From Bacteroides caecimuris (GTDB lineage: Bacteria > Bacteroidota > Bacteroidia > Bacteroidales > Bacteroidaceae), in NCBI RefSeq assembly GCF_001688725.2, contig NZ_CP015401.2, forward strand, positions 930,001 to 994,000: a DNA stretch of 64,000 nt, written 5' to 3'. Numbering within the stretch: the stretch's first letter is position 1; the number at the start of each line of letters is the position of its first letter. The notes below the pieces were generated by a model that saw only the letters and a program-made list of their open reading frames with translations, ran no database searches and was not told the DNA's origin. This document shows, one piece after another, positions 42,969 to 53,928 of this stretch. A program made the position numbers and the translations under genes.

Positions 42969-43949
42969 CCACGGCGTATCAAGGTGATGGATAGCCACAC
43001 ACCTTTTCTGCGCGTTCACGCCTGTTCCGAGCATACTTGTGGAGCCGAACAGCACGCGTACCGTTCCGGCGTTCATGGCGTCTATCACCGCCTTGCGCGC
43101 CTTGTCGGTCTTGCACTCCTGAATGAAGCGCACCTCGCTTGCCGGTATGCCGTAGTCCTCCGTCAGCTTCCGCTTTATCTCGCTGTACACGTTCCACCCG
43201 TCGCCCGGCTGGTACGTGCCCAGATCCGAGAAGACGAACTGCGTTCCCTTGTGCGCGTCATATTTGTGGTAATACTCCGCTATCATCTTGGCGCAGTGGC
43301 TCGCCTTGTTGTCGGGGTGGTCCTCGTAATTGGGGTCTATCATGCGCATATCCAAAGCCATCTTTCGTGCATAGTCGGTGGCGATAAGCATCTTTGCCTT
43401 CTCCTCCGTTTCAGACAGCGGCATTCGGCCCAGCAACGTCGCGTCGCCCGTCTTCGCAAATTCCATCAGTTGTTTGATGAAATATTCTTGGTCGGGCGTA
43501 GGCGGTATGTTGTGAAGTATCTCGTTCTTGTGCGGACGGTCCACACCCACGTCTTCCGCCGTGCGGTAATCGGTGATCTCGTTGTAGAAGGCGGCAAGTT
43601 CCGGCACTTTGATGAAGTAGCGGAAACGCTCCTTCTGCACCACGTTGTTCGTCACGTTGAACTCGAAGTCGGTCGTCTTTTTGGCGAAAATCGCCGCCCA
43701 TGCGTCGAAGCACCGAATATCCTGCCGTTCCAATTCCTTCGGACGCAGATATTTGAAGAGCAGGTACAGTTCCGTCAGCGAGTTGCTGATGGTCGTGCCA
43801 GAGAGGAACGTAGCCCCCAAGTCCTTGCCCGTGCGCTCCTGTATGGTGCGTATGGCAAAGAGCATATTCAGGGCTTTCTGGCTTCCTTCACTATTACCCA
43901 ATCCCGCCACGCGGTCATGCCGGGTATTGAAAGTCAAGTTCTTGAATTG
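42969..43949 (-). CDS. Methyltransferase-like/helicase protein, middle part
   Basis: 327 codons between the RIT element and intron 2. Begins [19 protein letters not shown] right after the DESH of the N-terminal part. Helicase motifs III-VI are here: [51 protein letters not shown]. An ATG in this frame at 43964 is element sequence. Confidence 0.85.
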
Positions 43950-43956
43950 ATGGCTC
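43950..43956. repeat. Target-site duplication of the RIT element, left copy
   Basis: ATGGCTC, repeated at 50209-50215. Joining the gene across the two copies restores DESHQFKNL in frame. Confidence 0.75.
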
Positions 43957-44108
43957 AAATCCAAAATTTCGGATTTATCGCATTATCAGAACTTTTATAA
44001 GTTTCCTGTTAAATTACTTAATTATTTAGTAATCATTTATTTTGCACAGTAGATAGTTCTGATTATATTACGTCTATAATTGTAATAACTTTCAAACAAA
44101 ATGCGATT

Positions 44109-45320
44109 ATGGACATATTTAATCTAAATGAAAAAGTCAATGGTCTTGTTTCTTATTTGCAAGACACCGGTTATTCAGCCATGTACATAGACTATGTGAA
44201 GAAAATGGCTGAGTGGCTATCAGGAAATGCTAACCATTACAAATGGCAGAGTCTCACCGACGTTGAACCGACACTAAAAGTATTGTGGTCCAACAAGTAT
44301 ACTTATAGGAACAAGGTACGCCTGTTACGTGTAATCTGCCAATATATCGAGAATGGATTATTACCCGATGGTCGTAAACACTATAGTAAACCGCACCACT
44401 ACGAGTTGCTCTGCGCAGAATACAAGGATGTAACAGACATGGCTTTCAACACGGTAGGTAGATGTTGCAAATTTTCAACGAATGTGAAGTATGCACTATC
44501 TTCGTTCTTCTTCCGGCTACAGGAAATGGGAGTGTACTCATTAGAGTCAATAACAGGAAATGCGGTATTGGAAGTATTTTCCAAAGACGGAAAACCGAAT
44601 ATGGGCCATTCGCTCAAATATTCGGTGGAATATGGACTGAAAGCCTGTTTGCCCCACTATGGCAAATCCGTTGAACGTATAATCGCATATCTGCCGGCTA
44701 TACCCAACATGCGGAAGAATATTCAATACCTTACGGATCAAGAGCTTACTGCTATCAGGCATACTTTAGAATACGATGGCACAATATCCCTACAGGACAA
44801 AGCCATCATAACCTTGGCCATGTACACGGGATTGCGTGGGTGTGATATCTCTGCACTCACGCTTAACAGTTTCGATTGGGAACACGACCTGATAAAAATC
44901 ACTCAGGTAAAGACCGGACAGCCACTGACATTGCCACTCCGTGCCGTGGTAGGAAACGCTGTATTTGATTACCTGCTCAAAGAACGTCCCCGAAGTTCGG
45001 AACCATATGTTTTTCTCACAGTACACGTGCCATACAGAAGGCTTCATACAAGCAATCTCGATGCCATATGCTCAAAAGTCATGTGCAAAGCAGGAATAAG
45101 ACAAGGTAAAAATGAGAGAAAAAGTCTGCACCTATTCCGCCATAATGTGGCGACGACTCTGTTGCAAGGCGGTGTGCAGCAACCTGTCATAAGTGCCACC
45201 CTCGGTCATGCGTCCCCAGATTCTCTTGACCGTTACCTTAGTGCGGAATTCAAGAGGCTGAAGGAATGTTCATTGAGTATAGAACACTTTCCCATAGGAA
45301 AGGGGGTGTTTGACGTATGA
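44109..45320 (+). CDS. ritA: RIT recombinase A (tyrosine recombinase)
   Basis: 403 aa. Catalytic residues: R in TGLRGCDISAL, K in QVKTGQPL, HxxR in HLFRHNVATTLL, H in TLGHASPDS, Y in LDRYLS. First of three; its stop overlaps the start of the next gene by 4 bp (ATGA). Confidence 0.88.
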   Translation: MDIFNLNEKVNGLVSYLQDTGYSAMYIDYVKKMAEWLSGNANHYKWQSLTDVEPTLKVLWSNKYTYRNKVRLLRVICQYIENGLLPDGRKHYSKPHHYELLCAEYKDVTDMAFNTVGRCCKFSTNVKYALSSFFFRLQEMGVYSLESITGNAVLEVFSKDGKPNMGHSLKYSVEYGLKACLPHYGKSVERIIAYLPAIPNMRKNIQYLTDQELTAIRHTLEYDGTISLQDKAIITLAMYTGLRGCDISALTLNSFDWEHDLIKITQVKTGQPLTLPLRAVVGNAVFDYLLKERPRSSEPYVFLTVHVPYRRLHTSNLDAICSKVMCKAGIRQGKNERKSLHLFRHNVATTLLQGGVQQPVISATLGHASPDSLDRYLSAEFKRLKECSLSIEHFPIGKGVFDV

Positions 45321-46273
45321 AGACAATTTCATTCCTATCCAAAGCTATAGAAGGATATGTAAAATACCGCAAGGCTTCCGGGCGTTACAGTTATAGCTAT
45401 ATCAAGAACATAATACAGTTCGACCATTTTTGCGTAAGGGAATATCCAGAGCAAACCGAACTTACCCAAGAAATCGTTGACAGGTGGTGTAGGCAACGTC
45501 CGACTGAATGCACAAACTCTTGCGTGTCACGTGTCTATCCTGTTTCGGACTTCATCAAGTACATGAAAAAGCGTGGAATGACGAAAATTGACTTGCCGCA
45601 AGTGCCAAGGTCTGTACCGAGAACTTATACGCCGCATCCTTTTACACACGATGAATTGAAACGCTTCTTTGACGCTTGCGACAACATAAAGCCAAGGCGT
45701 GGCAGACTCGCGGCTATCCAGCGCATGACACTGCCGGTGTTCTTCCGCTTACTGTATAGTTCAGGAATAAGGACAACCGAGGCCGTCCTGCTGGAACGCG
45801 ATGACGTAAACCTTGAAAACGGCGTGGTATCCATCAAGCGCGGCAAAGGGTATGACCAACATTATGTAGTCCTCCATGACACAATGTTGCCCCTGATGCG
45901 TATTTATGACGGAAAAATAGATGGGCTGACTCCGAACCGCAGGGTGTTTTTCCCGACACCGGATGACAAGCCGCACCCTCCTGTATGGGTAACGTACCAC
46001 TTCAGGGTGCTGTGGCAAAGCTGCAATTCATCCCACGCGATCCCATACGAACTGAGGCACAACTACGCCATAGAGAACATAAACAGCTGGACGCACCAAG
46101 GATTTGCAGTACACGACAAGTTATTAGCTCTAAGCAAGAGCATGGGACACAGACAAATGGAAAGCACATTGGCTTACTATTCTTTGACCCCTGCGATTTC
46201 TGATATAATAGCATATGCCGATAGCGAAATAGAACAATCATTAATATTAGAGACAGATGAAAAAGAAGATTAA
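45317..46273 (+). CDS. ritB: RIT recombinase B (tyrosine recombinase)
   Basis: 318 aa. R in SSGIRTTEAVLL, K in KRGKGYDQHY, RH in YELRHNYAIE (the first histidine of HxxR is replaced by tyrosine/glutamate in the box), H in MGHRQMEST, Y in LAYYSL. Overlaps ritC by 17 bp. Confidence 0.86.
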   Translation: MKTISFLSKAIEGYVKYRKASGRYSYSYIKNIIQFDHFCVREYPEQTELTQEIVDRWCRQRPTECTNSCVSRVYPVSDFIKYMKKRGMTKIDLPQVPRSVPRTYTPHPFTHDELKRFFDACDNIKPRRGRLAAIQRMTLPVFFRLLYSSGIRTTEAVLLERDDVNLENGVVSIKRGKGYDQHYVVLHDTMLPLMRIYDGKIDGLTPNRRVFFPTPDDKPHPPVWVTYHFRVLWQSCNSSHAIPYELRHNYAIENINSWTHQGFAVHDKLLALSKSMGHRQMESTLAYYSLTPAISDIIAYADSEIEQSLILETDEKED

Positions 46274-47270
46274 CTTACAAGCAATACAGATTGCTAGTTA
46301 TTTACATGAGTGGCTTGAGTACTATGTGCCCTCAATAAAAGCTTGTAGCCCTCACACGAAAAGAAACTATAAAATTTCAGTGACACTCTATGCTGAGTTT
46401 CTTAAGAAAGTGAAAGGCATTTTACCGGAAACATTGAATGCAGAGTGCTTCTGTAGGAAATATATCATGGAATGGATTATTTGGATGAAAAGCGATAGGA
46501 ATTGTACCCTTGCAACATGCAATGTAAGGTTGTCAGCCTTACGTGCCTTCTTGAAATATGTAGCGGACAGAGATATGACTTATATGGCCGTATTTCTACA
46601 AGCTGAGAACATTCCCAATGAGAAAACGCCTAAAAGAAAAGTTATTGGCTTAAGCAAAAAGGCTGTTAAAGCCATATTGTCTGTCCCAAATCAAAGAACG
46701 GCAACAGGTTTTCGTGATTTCACATTGATGCTACTTTTGTACTCTACAGCTATACGTGTTAATGAACTCCTTACATTGAAGATTAGTAATATCGTCATGG
46801 ATTGTACTAAACCTCACATGATTGTCATAGGAAAAGGGAGAAAGAAACGCCCACTTCCTCTTTTGTCTCAACCAGTGCAATGTTTAAAGAGATACCTCAA
46901 GAAATACCATCCGAAATATAATGATATGGATGCACTAATCTTTTATTCAAAAAGCAAAGGAGTATATGCTCCTATGTCTGCCGAAAATGTGAACAAAATG
47001 CTGAAAAAATATGCCTTAATAGCTCATGAAACTTGTGAAGATGTACCATTGAACTTACATGCCCATCAATTCAGGCATGCCAAGGCTTCACATTGGCTTG
47101 AAAATGGAATGAACATAGCTCAAATTTCATATTTGCTTGGACATGAGTGTATCCAAACCACAATGGCGTATCTTGATATAACTACAGAACAAGAAGAGAA
47201 AGCTTTGGAAACGCTTGAAAACGAGAGTCAAAAGAATATGGCAAAGAAATGGAAAAATAATAAAACATGA
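46257..47270 (+). CDS. ritC: RIT recombinase C (tyrosine recombinase)
   Basis: 337 aa. R in STAIRVNELLTL, K in IGKGRKKRPLPL, HxxR in HAHQFRHAKASHWL, H in LLGHECIQTT, Y in MAYLDI. The three overlapping genes of 403, 318 and 337 aa in this order define the RIT arrangement. Confidence 0.88.
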   Translation: MKKKINLQAIQIASYLHEWLEYYVPSIKACSPHTKRNYKISVTLYAEFLKKVKGILPETLNAECFCRKYIMEWIIWMKSDRNCTLATCNVRLSALRAFLKYVADRDMTYMAVFLQAENIPNEKTPKRKVIGLSKKAVKAILSVPNQRTATGFRDFTLMLLLYSTAIRVNELLTLKISNIVMDCTKPHMIVIGKGRKKRPLPLLSQPVQCLKRYLKKYHPKYNDMDALIFYSKSKGVYAPMSAENVNKMLKKYALIAHETCEDVPLNLHAHQFRHAKASHWLENGMNIAQISYLLGHECIQTTMAYLDITTEQEEKALETLENESQKNMAKKWKNNKT

Positions 47271-47661
47271 GGCCTAAAATATTCTCAACATAAGTTTGAC
47301 GAATTGAAAGTAAAGCTGTGTGTCAATATACAAAAGTTTATTGATACACAGCCACTTTGTATGTAAAAATAGCAATATACAGTTATACTCCCAGTTGGTA
47401 ATAAAGGTGTCAAAGTTAAAGTGTTTGGAATTATTTATCTGCAAATGCTTTTTTGTTATATCATCTCAAAATACAAATATGTGTTGCTTGTACTTTTCTA
47501 ATTAGAAGTGTTTTTAATTCTATTTTATCGTGTTTTTTTGCCATCACTATATCAAAATCTTTATAAAATCATCTGTTATACAGGATAATTTGGTAATTTT
47601 GGAATCAGATTTCCATTTGTTCTTTGAGCATTTGAAAATATATTTAACAAATTAGAAATAT
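47271..47661 (+). promoter_or_regulatory. AT-rich gap with a probable cargo promoter
   Basis: 391 bp, no gene. A TAATTTTG at 47594-47601 fits the -7 consensus, 60 bp before the PHP-ATPase ATG. No clear -33. A short frame at 47320-47505 has no coding character. Confidence 0.4.
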
Positions 47662-49701
47662 ATGAAAAGATGTGATTTACATATTCATACAGTGCCATCT
47701 GTATCAGATAGGATGTTTACTTATGATAAAGACGTTTTGTTGGATTATGTTGCAAAAACAAAATTGGATGTAATTGCTATCACAAATCACAACTTGTTTG
47801 ACTACGCACAATATCAAGAAATCAAGGATGCATTGACGCAAATAGTTGTTTTACCCGGTATTGAAGTAGATTTGGAGAATGGGCATATTCTTGTCATAGC
47901 GAATAACGATGACGGGACGCTGTTTGATTTTAATTCAAAATGTGAAGAAGTAAAAAATCTAATCAAAACTAAGGATGATGATATTTCTTATGATACATTC
48001 ATTAGAATATTTGGAGATTTGAGTAAATATTTACTTATACCACATTATGAAAAAGAACCAAAACTTCATAAAGATACCATCGAGAAATTGGGAAGAAACA
48101 TAATAGCAGGTGAAGTGTCGAGCGTCAAGAAATTTATTTATATGGAGAAGGAGGATACAGAACTTACGCCTGTCTATTTCAGTGACTTTAGAATAGAAAA
48201 AGGTGTTACGCCAGATAAGTATCCTGTCAGCCATACATTTTTTGATGTTGATCAGGTGAATGTCAATACACTGAAACTCTGTCTAATGGATAAGACAAAG
48301 GTTACTTTGACCTCAGAAAAAGGAATTAAACTTTTTCAGATATTCCCGAATGGACAGATGTTATCAACGGGGCTTAATATTATGTTTGGGAAACGTTCTA
48401 CAGGGAAAACTCATACCTTGAATGCCATTGCTAGCCGTTTTGAAGGAAAGGCCAAATACATTAAACAATTTGAACTGCTCAATACTAGTAGGAGTGATTC
48501 TGAACAGTTTGAAAATGATTTGAAGGTAAGACAAGAAAATTCTGCAGAGGATTACTTGCGCGAGTTTAGCGTTATAGTAACAGATGTATTGAAAACTTGT
48601 TCAGCCGATGAGGATGAGATGAAATTGCAGAAGTACCTTGAAGCGGTTATGTCTTCAGCACAGCAAAGCGATGTTAACGATGTTTTCTCAAAGTCAAAAC
48701 TGTTTAATGAAAGCGATTTCAAAGAACTAAGTTTTGATGAGATTAAAAAACTTATCAATGCAACACTGACTTTATTAGAATCACAGCTTTACAAATCGCT
48801 TGTCAATAAGCATTTGCCCGAAGCCTCACTGAAGTCACTCTTAAAAGAATTGATAGAACAATGTCGGAAGGATAACGTTGCCAACTTGTATTTCAAAGAA
48901 GTTAATAACATAATCAAGATGGTAAAGGAGTCGCTACAATTGAAATCTGCAGCACCTCGTATTCCCAATATAGACTTATACCAATACTTCATCAATAAGA
49001 AAAAGCGTGAAATTTTTGCCCAAGTAGCTATAGCGATAAAGAAAAGCAGAACTATTAGCACGGAAAAGGCCGGACATTTTACAATCAGTGTGTCCGCACG
49101 CCCATTTGTGAATGCTACAGATTTGAAAACTGTCGGATTAAAACAGGTGTCACTTACTAACGCTTTTGCAAAGTATGGGAACCCTATTCAGTATTTAGAT
49201 GAATTAAAGGCGGCAGGCGTTGAGAGTAATCGTATTTATAAGTTGTTTGCAGCCATAGATTACAGAATACTTAATTCTTCAGGCTTGCCTGTATCCGGTG
49301 GGGAACGTTCGGAGTTTAACTTCTTGCAGAAAATTAAAGATGCTATTCTATGTGACATTCTCATTATTGATGAACCAGAGTCTTCGTTTGATAATCTCTT
49401 TTTGAAGAACGAGGTAAATAAGTTTATTAAGGAAATGGCAGAGAATATGCCAGTGATTATTTCTACGCATAATAATACAATAGGAGGTTCTATAAAGCCA
49501 GATTACATTCTTTATACGGAAAAAAAGATAGAGGCAGATGGAGTTCATTTCAACATTTATAGCGGCTACCCAACAGCCCAAACCCTAAGGGATGTTAAAG
49601 GAAATACCATTGAGAATTACGAAATCACGTTGAACAGTTTAGAAGCTGGTGAACAAGCTTATTCAGAAAGGAAAGATATTTATGAAACACTTAAAAATTG
49701 A
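47662..49701 (+). CDS. PHP-domain/SMC-type ATPase (TrlF-like), putative defence protein
   Basis: 679 aa. N-terminal PHP phosphoesterase domain: CDLHIHTVPSVSD (HxH), IAITNHNLFD, VLPGIEVDL, LIPHYEKEP. Then an ABC/SMC-type ATPase: Walker A FGKRSTGKTHT near residue 248, ABC signature LPVSGGERSEF, Walker B DILIIDEPESSFDN, and STHNN switch. A coiled-coil region lies between. Proteins of this build are usually found in defence islands. Cargo of the RIT element; overlaps the next gene by 20 bp. Confidence 0.8.
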   Translation: MKRCDLHIHTVPSVSDRMFTYDKDVLLDYVAKTKLDVIAITNHNLFDYAQYQEIKDALTQIVVLPGIEVDLENGHILVIANNDDGTLFDFNSKCEEVKNLIKTKDDDISYDTFIRIFGDLSKYLLIPHYEKEPKLHKDTIEKLGRNIIAGEVSSVKKFIYMEKEDTELTPVYFSDFRIEKGVTPDKYPVSHTFFDVDQVNVNTLKLCLMDKTKVTLTSEKGIKLFQIFPNGQMLSTGLNIMFGKRSTGKTHTLNAIASRFEGKAKYIKQFELLNTSRSDSEQFENDLKVRQENSAEDYLREFSVIVTDVLKTCSADEDEMKLQKYLEAVMSSAQQSDVNDVFSKSKLFNESDFKELSFDEIKKLINATLTLLESQLYKSLVNKHLPEASLKSLLKELIEQCRKDNVANLYFKEVNNIIKMVKESLQLKSAAPRIPNIDLYQYFINKKKREIFAQVAIAIKKSRTISTEKAGHFTISVSARPFVNATDLKTVGLKQVSLTNAFAKYGNPIQYLDELKAAGVESNRIYKLFAAIDYRILNSSGLPVSGGERSEFNFLQKIKDAILCDILIIDEPESSFDNLFLKNEVNKFIKEMAENMPVIISTHNNTIGGSIKPDYILYTEKKIEADGVHFNIYSGYPTAQTLRDVKGNTIENYEITLNSLEAGEQAYSERKDIYETLKN

Positions 49702-49975
49702 AGATCGGAAAGCCTATTTTACAAGAGGCGAAAACTGGATGGTTGTAACCGATATGACCAAGGAAGATTTATTAAATCTTGCTCATGCGGCTATAGAAGA
49801 AGAGGATTTTGAAACAGATGTATATGATGAAACATTGCTTCCAAATCCGGCACACAGGATTATTTATCAGCAGATTAATGGCCAATTGATGGAATTACAT
49901 AATAGAAGGGCGGCTTTTCAAGAGGAAGTGAGAAATATATATAAAGACGCATATAATAAGTATTGTATAGAATAA
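49682..49975 (+). CDS. Small partner of the PHP-ATPase
   Basis: 97 aa from ATG 49682, preceded by AGGAAAG. Acidic helical protein (KEDLLNLAHAAIEEEDFETDVYDE). Not recognised. Its start within the end of the ATPase gene implies coupled translation, so the two form one two-gene system. 49976-50208 holds no gene, only the AT-rich element end. Confidence 0.65.
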   Translation: MKHLKIEDRKAYFTRGENWMVVTDMTKEDLLNLAHAAIEEEDFETDVYDETLLPNPAHRIIYQQINGQLMELHNRRAAFQEEVRNIYKDAYNKYCIE

Positions 49976-50208
49976 TCTTTGTATTTCAATAGTACAAAGT
50001 CAAGATAAATTTCACTTACTACATCTTTTTAGATGTTTATAATTCATTAAATTCGTATTATTTTAAGATTATATGGCACTATGCTTGTAAGCATGGTGCT
50101 TCTTTTTCTTACAAAACTATCCATAAATAATCCAAACTAAATCAGACTAAAATCTATAAATATCAGCCAATTATCTCATAAAATAGGAAAACTTAAAAAA
50201 TTCTGATA

Positions 50209-50215
50209 ATGGCTC
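50209..50215. repeat. Target-site duplication of the RIT element, right copy
   Basis: ATGGCTC, same as 43950-43956. Confidence 0.75.
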
Positions 50216-53200
50216 TCGTCAATGAAGATATGGTCGATGCCCGTCTGCTTGAAGTCCACTACGTCATCTGTACGCGATTGGATGGCGTGTTCCACCTTCT
50301 CCAGTTTCGCCACAAGGTTGTGCTTGCGCTTCTCCAGTCCTTTCAGCATCGCCCGCGACACGTTCTTGCCCTGCTGCCGCAGGACTTCGAGGTTTTCCTC
50401 CACCGTGTCAAGCTCCGCTTGCAGGATGCGCTGCTGCAACTCCGGTGACTGCGGAATCTTGCCGAACTGGTCGTGCGACATGATGACGCAATCGTAGTCG
50501 TTGTTCTTGATGTTGTTGAAGAAGCGCACGCGGTTGGCGGTCGAGAAGTCCTTTTCCGAAGCGTAGAGAATCCGCGCGTTCGGATATGCCGCCTGATAGG
50601 TGGCGGCAATCTCCGCGACATTGGCTTTCAGCCCGATAATCATCGGCTTGTGCGCCAGATTCAGACGCTTCATTTCATGCGCTGCAATGCACATTATCAG
50701 CGTTTTACCGGTTCCCACCTCGTGGTCGCAGATCCCCCCGCCGTTCTGTTTGAGCATCCAGACGCAATCCATCTGCGACGGATATACGCTCCTGATTCCA
50801 CGGCTTGCCAGCCCCTTCAGGTTGAGGTCGGGGAAGGTCTGGTGCGAGCCGTCATACTTGGGGCGCACGAAACAATTGAACTTGCGGTTATACATCGTCG
50901 TGAGCCGTTCCTTGAACTGCGGCGACTGCTCTTCCAGCCATTCCGAAAAACCGTTGCGGATTTCATCGATCTTGGCGTTGGCGAGCTGTATGCCCTCGCT
51001 GTCGCGCACCTTGATGTCATTGCCATGTTCGTCCTTGCCGATGGACTTCATCATGTCGGGACAGGTATTGTGCAGGGCGTGTTTCAACAGGTGCATACCG
51101 TCATAGTTCCGGTAATAGCCCTTCACTAAAAACTCGTCCGTGATTTTCATGGTGCGGTAGCCGCACGCCACCGAAAACTCATCCATGCTTGCGGAGTAGG
51201 CGATTTTCACGTCCGTGTCGAACAGGTGGCTCATGTAGGCGGCATACACGCCCGTCGGAATCCAGCGTTCCCCGAAGTTGAAGTCGAGGTCCTCAAAGGC
51301 GATACGCTGCGGCTCGGCTTCCTTCAAAGCCTCCAACGCCTCCTTAACCTCCGGCAGCCGTTCACTTTCGGGATTGCCGCCCATCCATGCCTCAATGCGT
51401 TCCGCCTTCTCTATCACGTTCCCCGCGATGAACCTGTCCTTTATCTCGTAACCGGTTACGAGCGGGTTGTAGAAGACGCGCCCTTTGAGGGCGTCAAGCA
51501 GTCCCTCCTCCGTGCTGTCGGTTATCTCCCGCATATAGCCGAGATTGACCGTGCCGAACTTGTTGAGCGATGCGGAGAGTGCCTCTTCGGGAGAGCTTAC
51601 GTTGGCATGGCTCTCCACAGAGAAGGAAACGGGACGCTCGAAAATGTCCGCCTTGACGAACCTGCCGTCCTCCGCACGTTCCAGCGAAAGGATGTCGCGC
51701 CCTCCGGCATCCATCATCACTAACTTCACGTTCTGTCTGGCGTTGAGGTTGCCGTAGCGCATGACAAACTCGTCGTAGCAGGTGTTCAGGTGTTCACGCC
51801 ACACGGGATTTGCCTCGCGCCTGTTCGTTTCATAGCGGTACAGCCGCTCGTATGCGTCACGGAGCGACACATACAGCAACGCCTTCTCCTTCTGGAAGCC
51901 CGTTAGTCCGAGTGGATGGAATGTCGCGCCGTAGGGCGTGATGTCCTTCAGATAACCGATGTCGCGTGCCCTGCTTGCCACCAGCGAGCCTTCACGCAGG
52001 TGCATTTCCGGCGTGCGGTGGTAGGGGCGCGGCGTAAGGTCGGGGGCTTCCTCCTTCGGCTTTTCCGGTTCAATTTCAGGGAAAAGTGAAGTGGTTGCCT
52101 GCTCACTTGGGCTATTGTCCGTAACGGGAATGGGAGTTGCCTCCGGCTGTGCTTCAGTCTGTTGTGCCGTTTCCTTCTCCGGTTTGTTATCAAATGAAGG
52201 CACAAAGGCAGGATTCAGCGTGTCCTTGACACCCGACTTTTTCAGTTGTTCCTGTCTGTGCCGTTCCGCTTCAAGACGTAGAGCCTTGCGCCGCTCCGGT
52301 GTCAGGCTCATCATCGTTTCGTAGAAGCCGTTGATGGGCGGATTGGTGTCCCAGTCCAGCGTGGCGTAAATATCATCAGGGTCGCTTTGTTTGACGATAT
52401 TATCCGGCTTTGCCTCCTTGCTTCCGGTTGCAGGCTTGACGGTTTCAACGGGAGGCGCGGCGGTAACCTGCGGTTTCGGTTTGGGGACGGCGCGTTTTGC
52501 CGTGCTTTCCTTTTTCGACGCCTTTTTCTTCTTGGGGGATTCCGGCTTGCGGACTTCCTCCGTCATTCCCCAGAGGTCGAGCAGGGAGAGCTGCACGCCC
52601 GCCTGATAATTCGGTTTGCGGGGCTCTATCTCCGGCTTTTCCTCTATCAGTTGCGGTTTTTCGGTTCGGGCTTCTTCCGTCCGTGCCGTAATTGTCGCTT
52701 CCGGCTTCATGGCAGGCTGTTCCGGCTTGGTTTCAACGGCAACCGCTTTTCGCTCCCCCGCTTGCCCGATTGCGCCCGAATACAGGCGCATGGCAAGCCT
52801 CATGTGGCAGTCCTCGTCAAGCATATGGCGCAGGTCCTCCGCGATGCCTGCCGTCTTGCCCTCGTGCGTATAGACCATAGCGGGCTTGCCGTAAGGGTCG
52901 GTGTCGAACTTAGCGGACGTATGCACGATCCGTTCGGGATGGTGGACAAAATAGGCGTTGTCCGTCAGGTTTGTCTTCGTGTCCGTCTGTATCACGGTCA
53001 TCAGCCGTTCGTCCTGCGACAGTTCCGTCTTGCGCAGGTTCTTTTGCAGTACGATAAGGTCGCTGCCCACCTCTGTCCCCGCATTGTCCGAAAACAGGTT
53101 GTTGGGCAGGCGTATCGCCGATACCAGATTCGCCTGACGGAACAGCTCGTCGCGTACGGAGGTCTTGGAGCTGTTCAATACCCCCTGCGAGGTGATGAAC

Positions 53201-53928
53201 GCCACGATGCCGCCGTCGCGCACTGTGTCCAGCCCTTTCAGGAAAAAATAGTTGTGGATGGCTTTTTGCGCCGAACGCCTGCCGAAAGATTCGCTCCTTT
53301 GAAACCCGGCGTCGAACACGGCTATGTCACCGAACGGGATGTTGGACACCACCAAGTCGAAATAGTTGTTGAACGGCTTTTCGATTTTCTCAAAACCGTC
53401 TATGCGCATCTTTTTGTCGGGGTGGAGCTGCCGCAGGATAGTGCCCGTGAGGAGGTCTTTCTCAAACGCCATCACGTCCGCGTCGGGACTGTGCCGCAGC
53501 ACGGCGTCCACGAACACGCCGACACCCGCCGACGGTTCCAGCACGCGGGCAGGACGGACACCGTAATCCGCCAGCACATCGGCTATGGTGTCGGTTATCT
53601 CTTTCGGGGTGTAGAAGGCTGTCAGCACGGACGCTTTCAGCGAGTCCACATACCGCTTGTACTGCGTATCGTCCTTGCTGTTCCCGCGTACCAGCCTGTG
53701 CAGTTCCGCAGTAGGGGCAAACAGTTCGAGGTCGGATTTCGCCCAGTGGACGGCGTCCGTCAATTCCCTTGCCGGGTTCAGGATACATTTCAGCCCGCCG
53801 AAACCGCAATACTTTTGAAGTAACGCACGTTCTTCGGGGGTTGCCGCTCTCCGTTCCCTGTCAAGGATGAATGCCGTCCGTATCGCCTCGATGTTGTCCC
53901 GCAGCCGTTGTTTGCGGTTAAACGCCAT
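50209..53928 (-). CDS. Methyltransferase-like/helicase protein, N-terminal part (interrupted)
   Basis: 1240 codons up to the RIT insertion. Methyltransferase-like domain about residues 100-260: motif I VLEPSAGVGVFVDAVL, motif IV-like VVSNIPFGD. A long variable linker (about 400-640) is rich in K, P and E. Helicase: GGGICDHEVGTGKTLIM (Walker A, about 1100) and HIFIDESH (Walker B) at the break. With the other two parts the full protein is 1954 aa. Conserved in CTnDOT-type elements after the topoisomerase. Read-through into the RIT end adds YQNFLSFPIL and stops. Its start overlaps the DUF1896 gene by 11 bp. Confidence 0.85.

Larger units (their letters stand above)
43957..50208. mobile_element. 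RIT (recombinase-in-trio) element with PHP-ATPase cargo
   Basis: 6.25 kb of AT-rich DNA inserted in the helicase gene at its Walker B/DESH codons. Terminal inverted repeats: TTATCAGAACTTTTATAAG (from 43983) and, reverse-complemented from 50208, TTATCAGAATTTTTTAAG. A further 26 bp with a hairpin (AATCCGAAATTTTGGATT) lies outside the left inverted repeat. Three overlapping tyrosine recombinase genes fill the first half; a cargo operon fills the rest. RIT elements are usually about 3.3 kb without cargo. Confidence 0.85.

Noticed and set aside
42798..44000. 400-aa plus-strand frame
   Set aside because: Runs across intron, helicase exon and RIT end in antisense; no domain features.
52387..53823. 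478-aa open frame on the plus strand
   Set aside because: Antisense shadow of the methyltransferase-like/helicase gene, whose frame has clear motifs.
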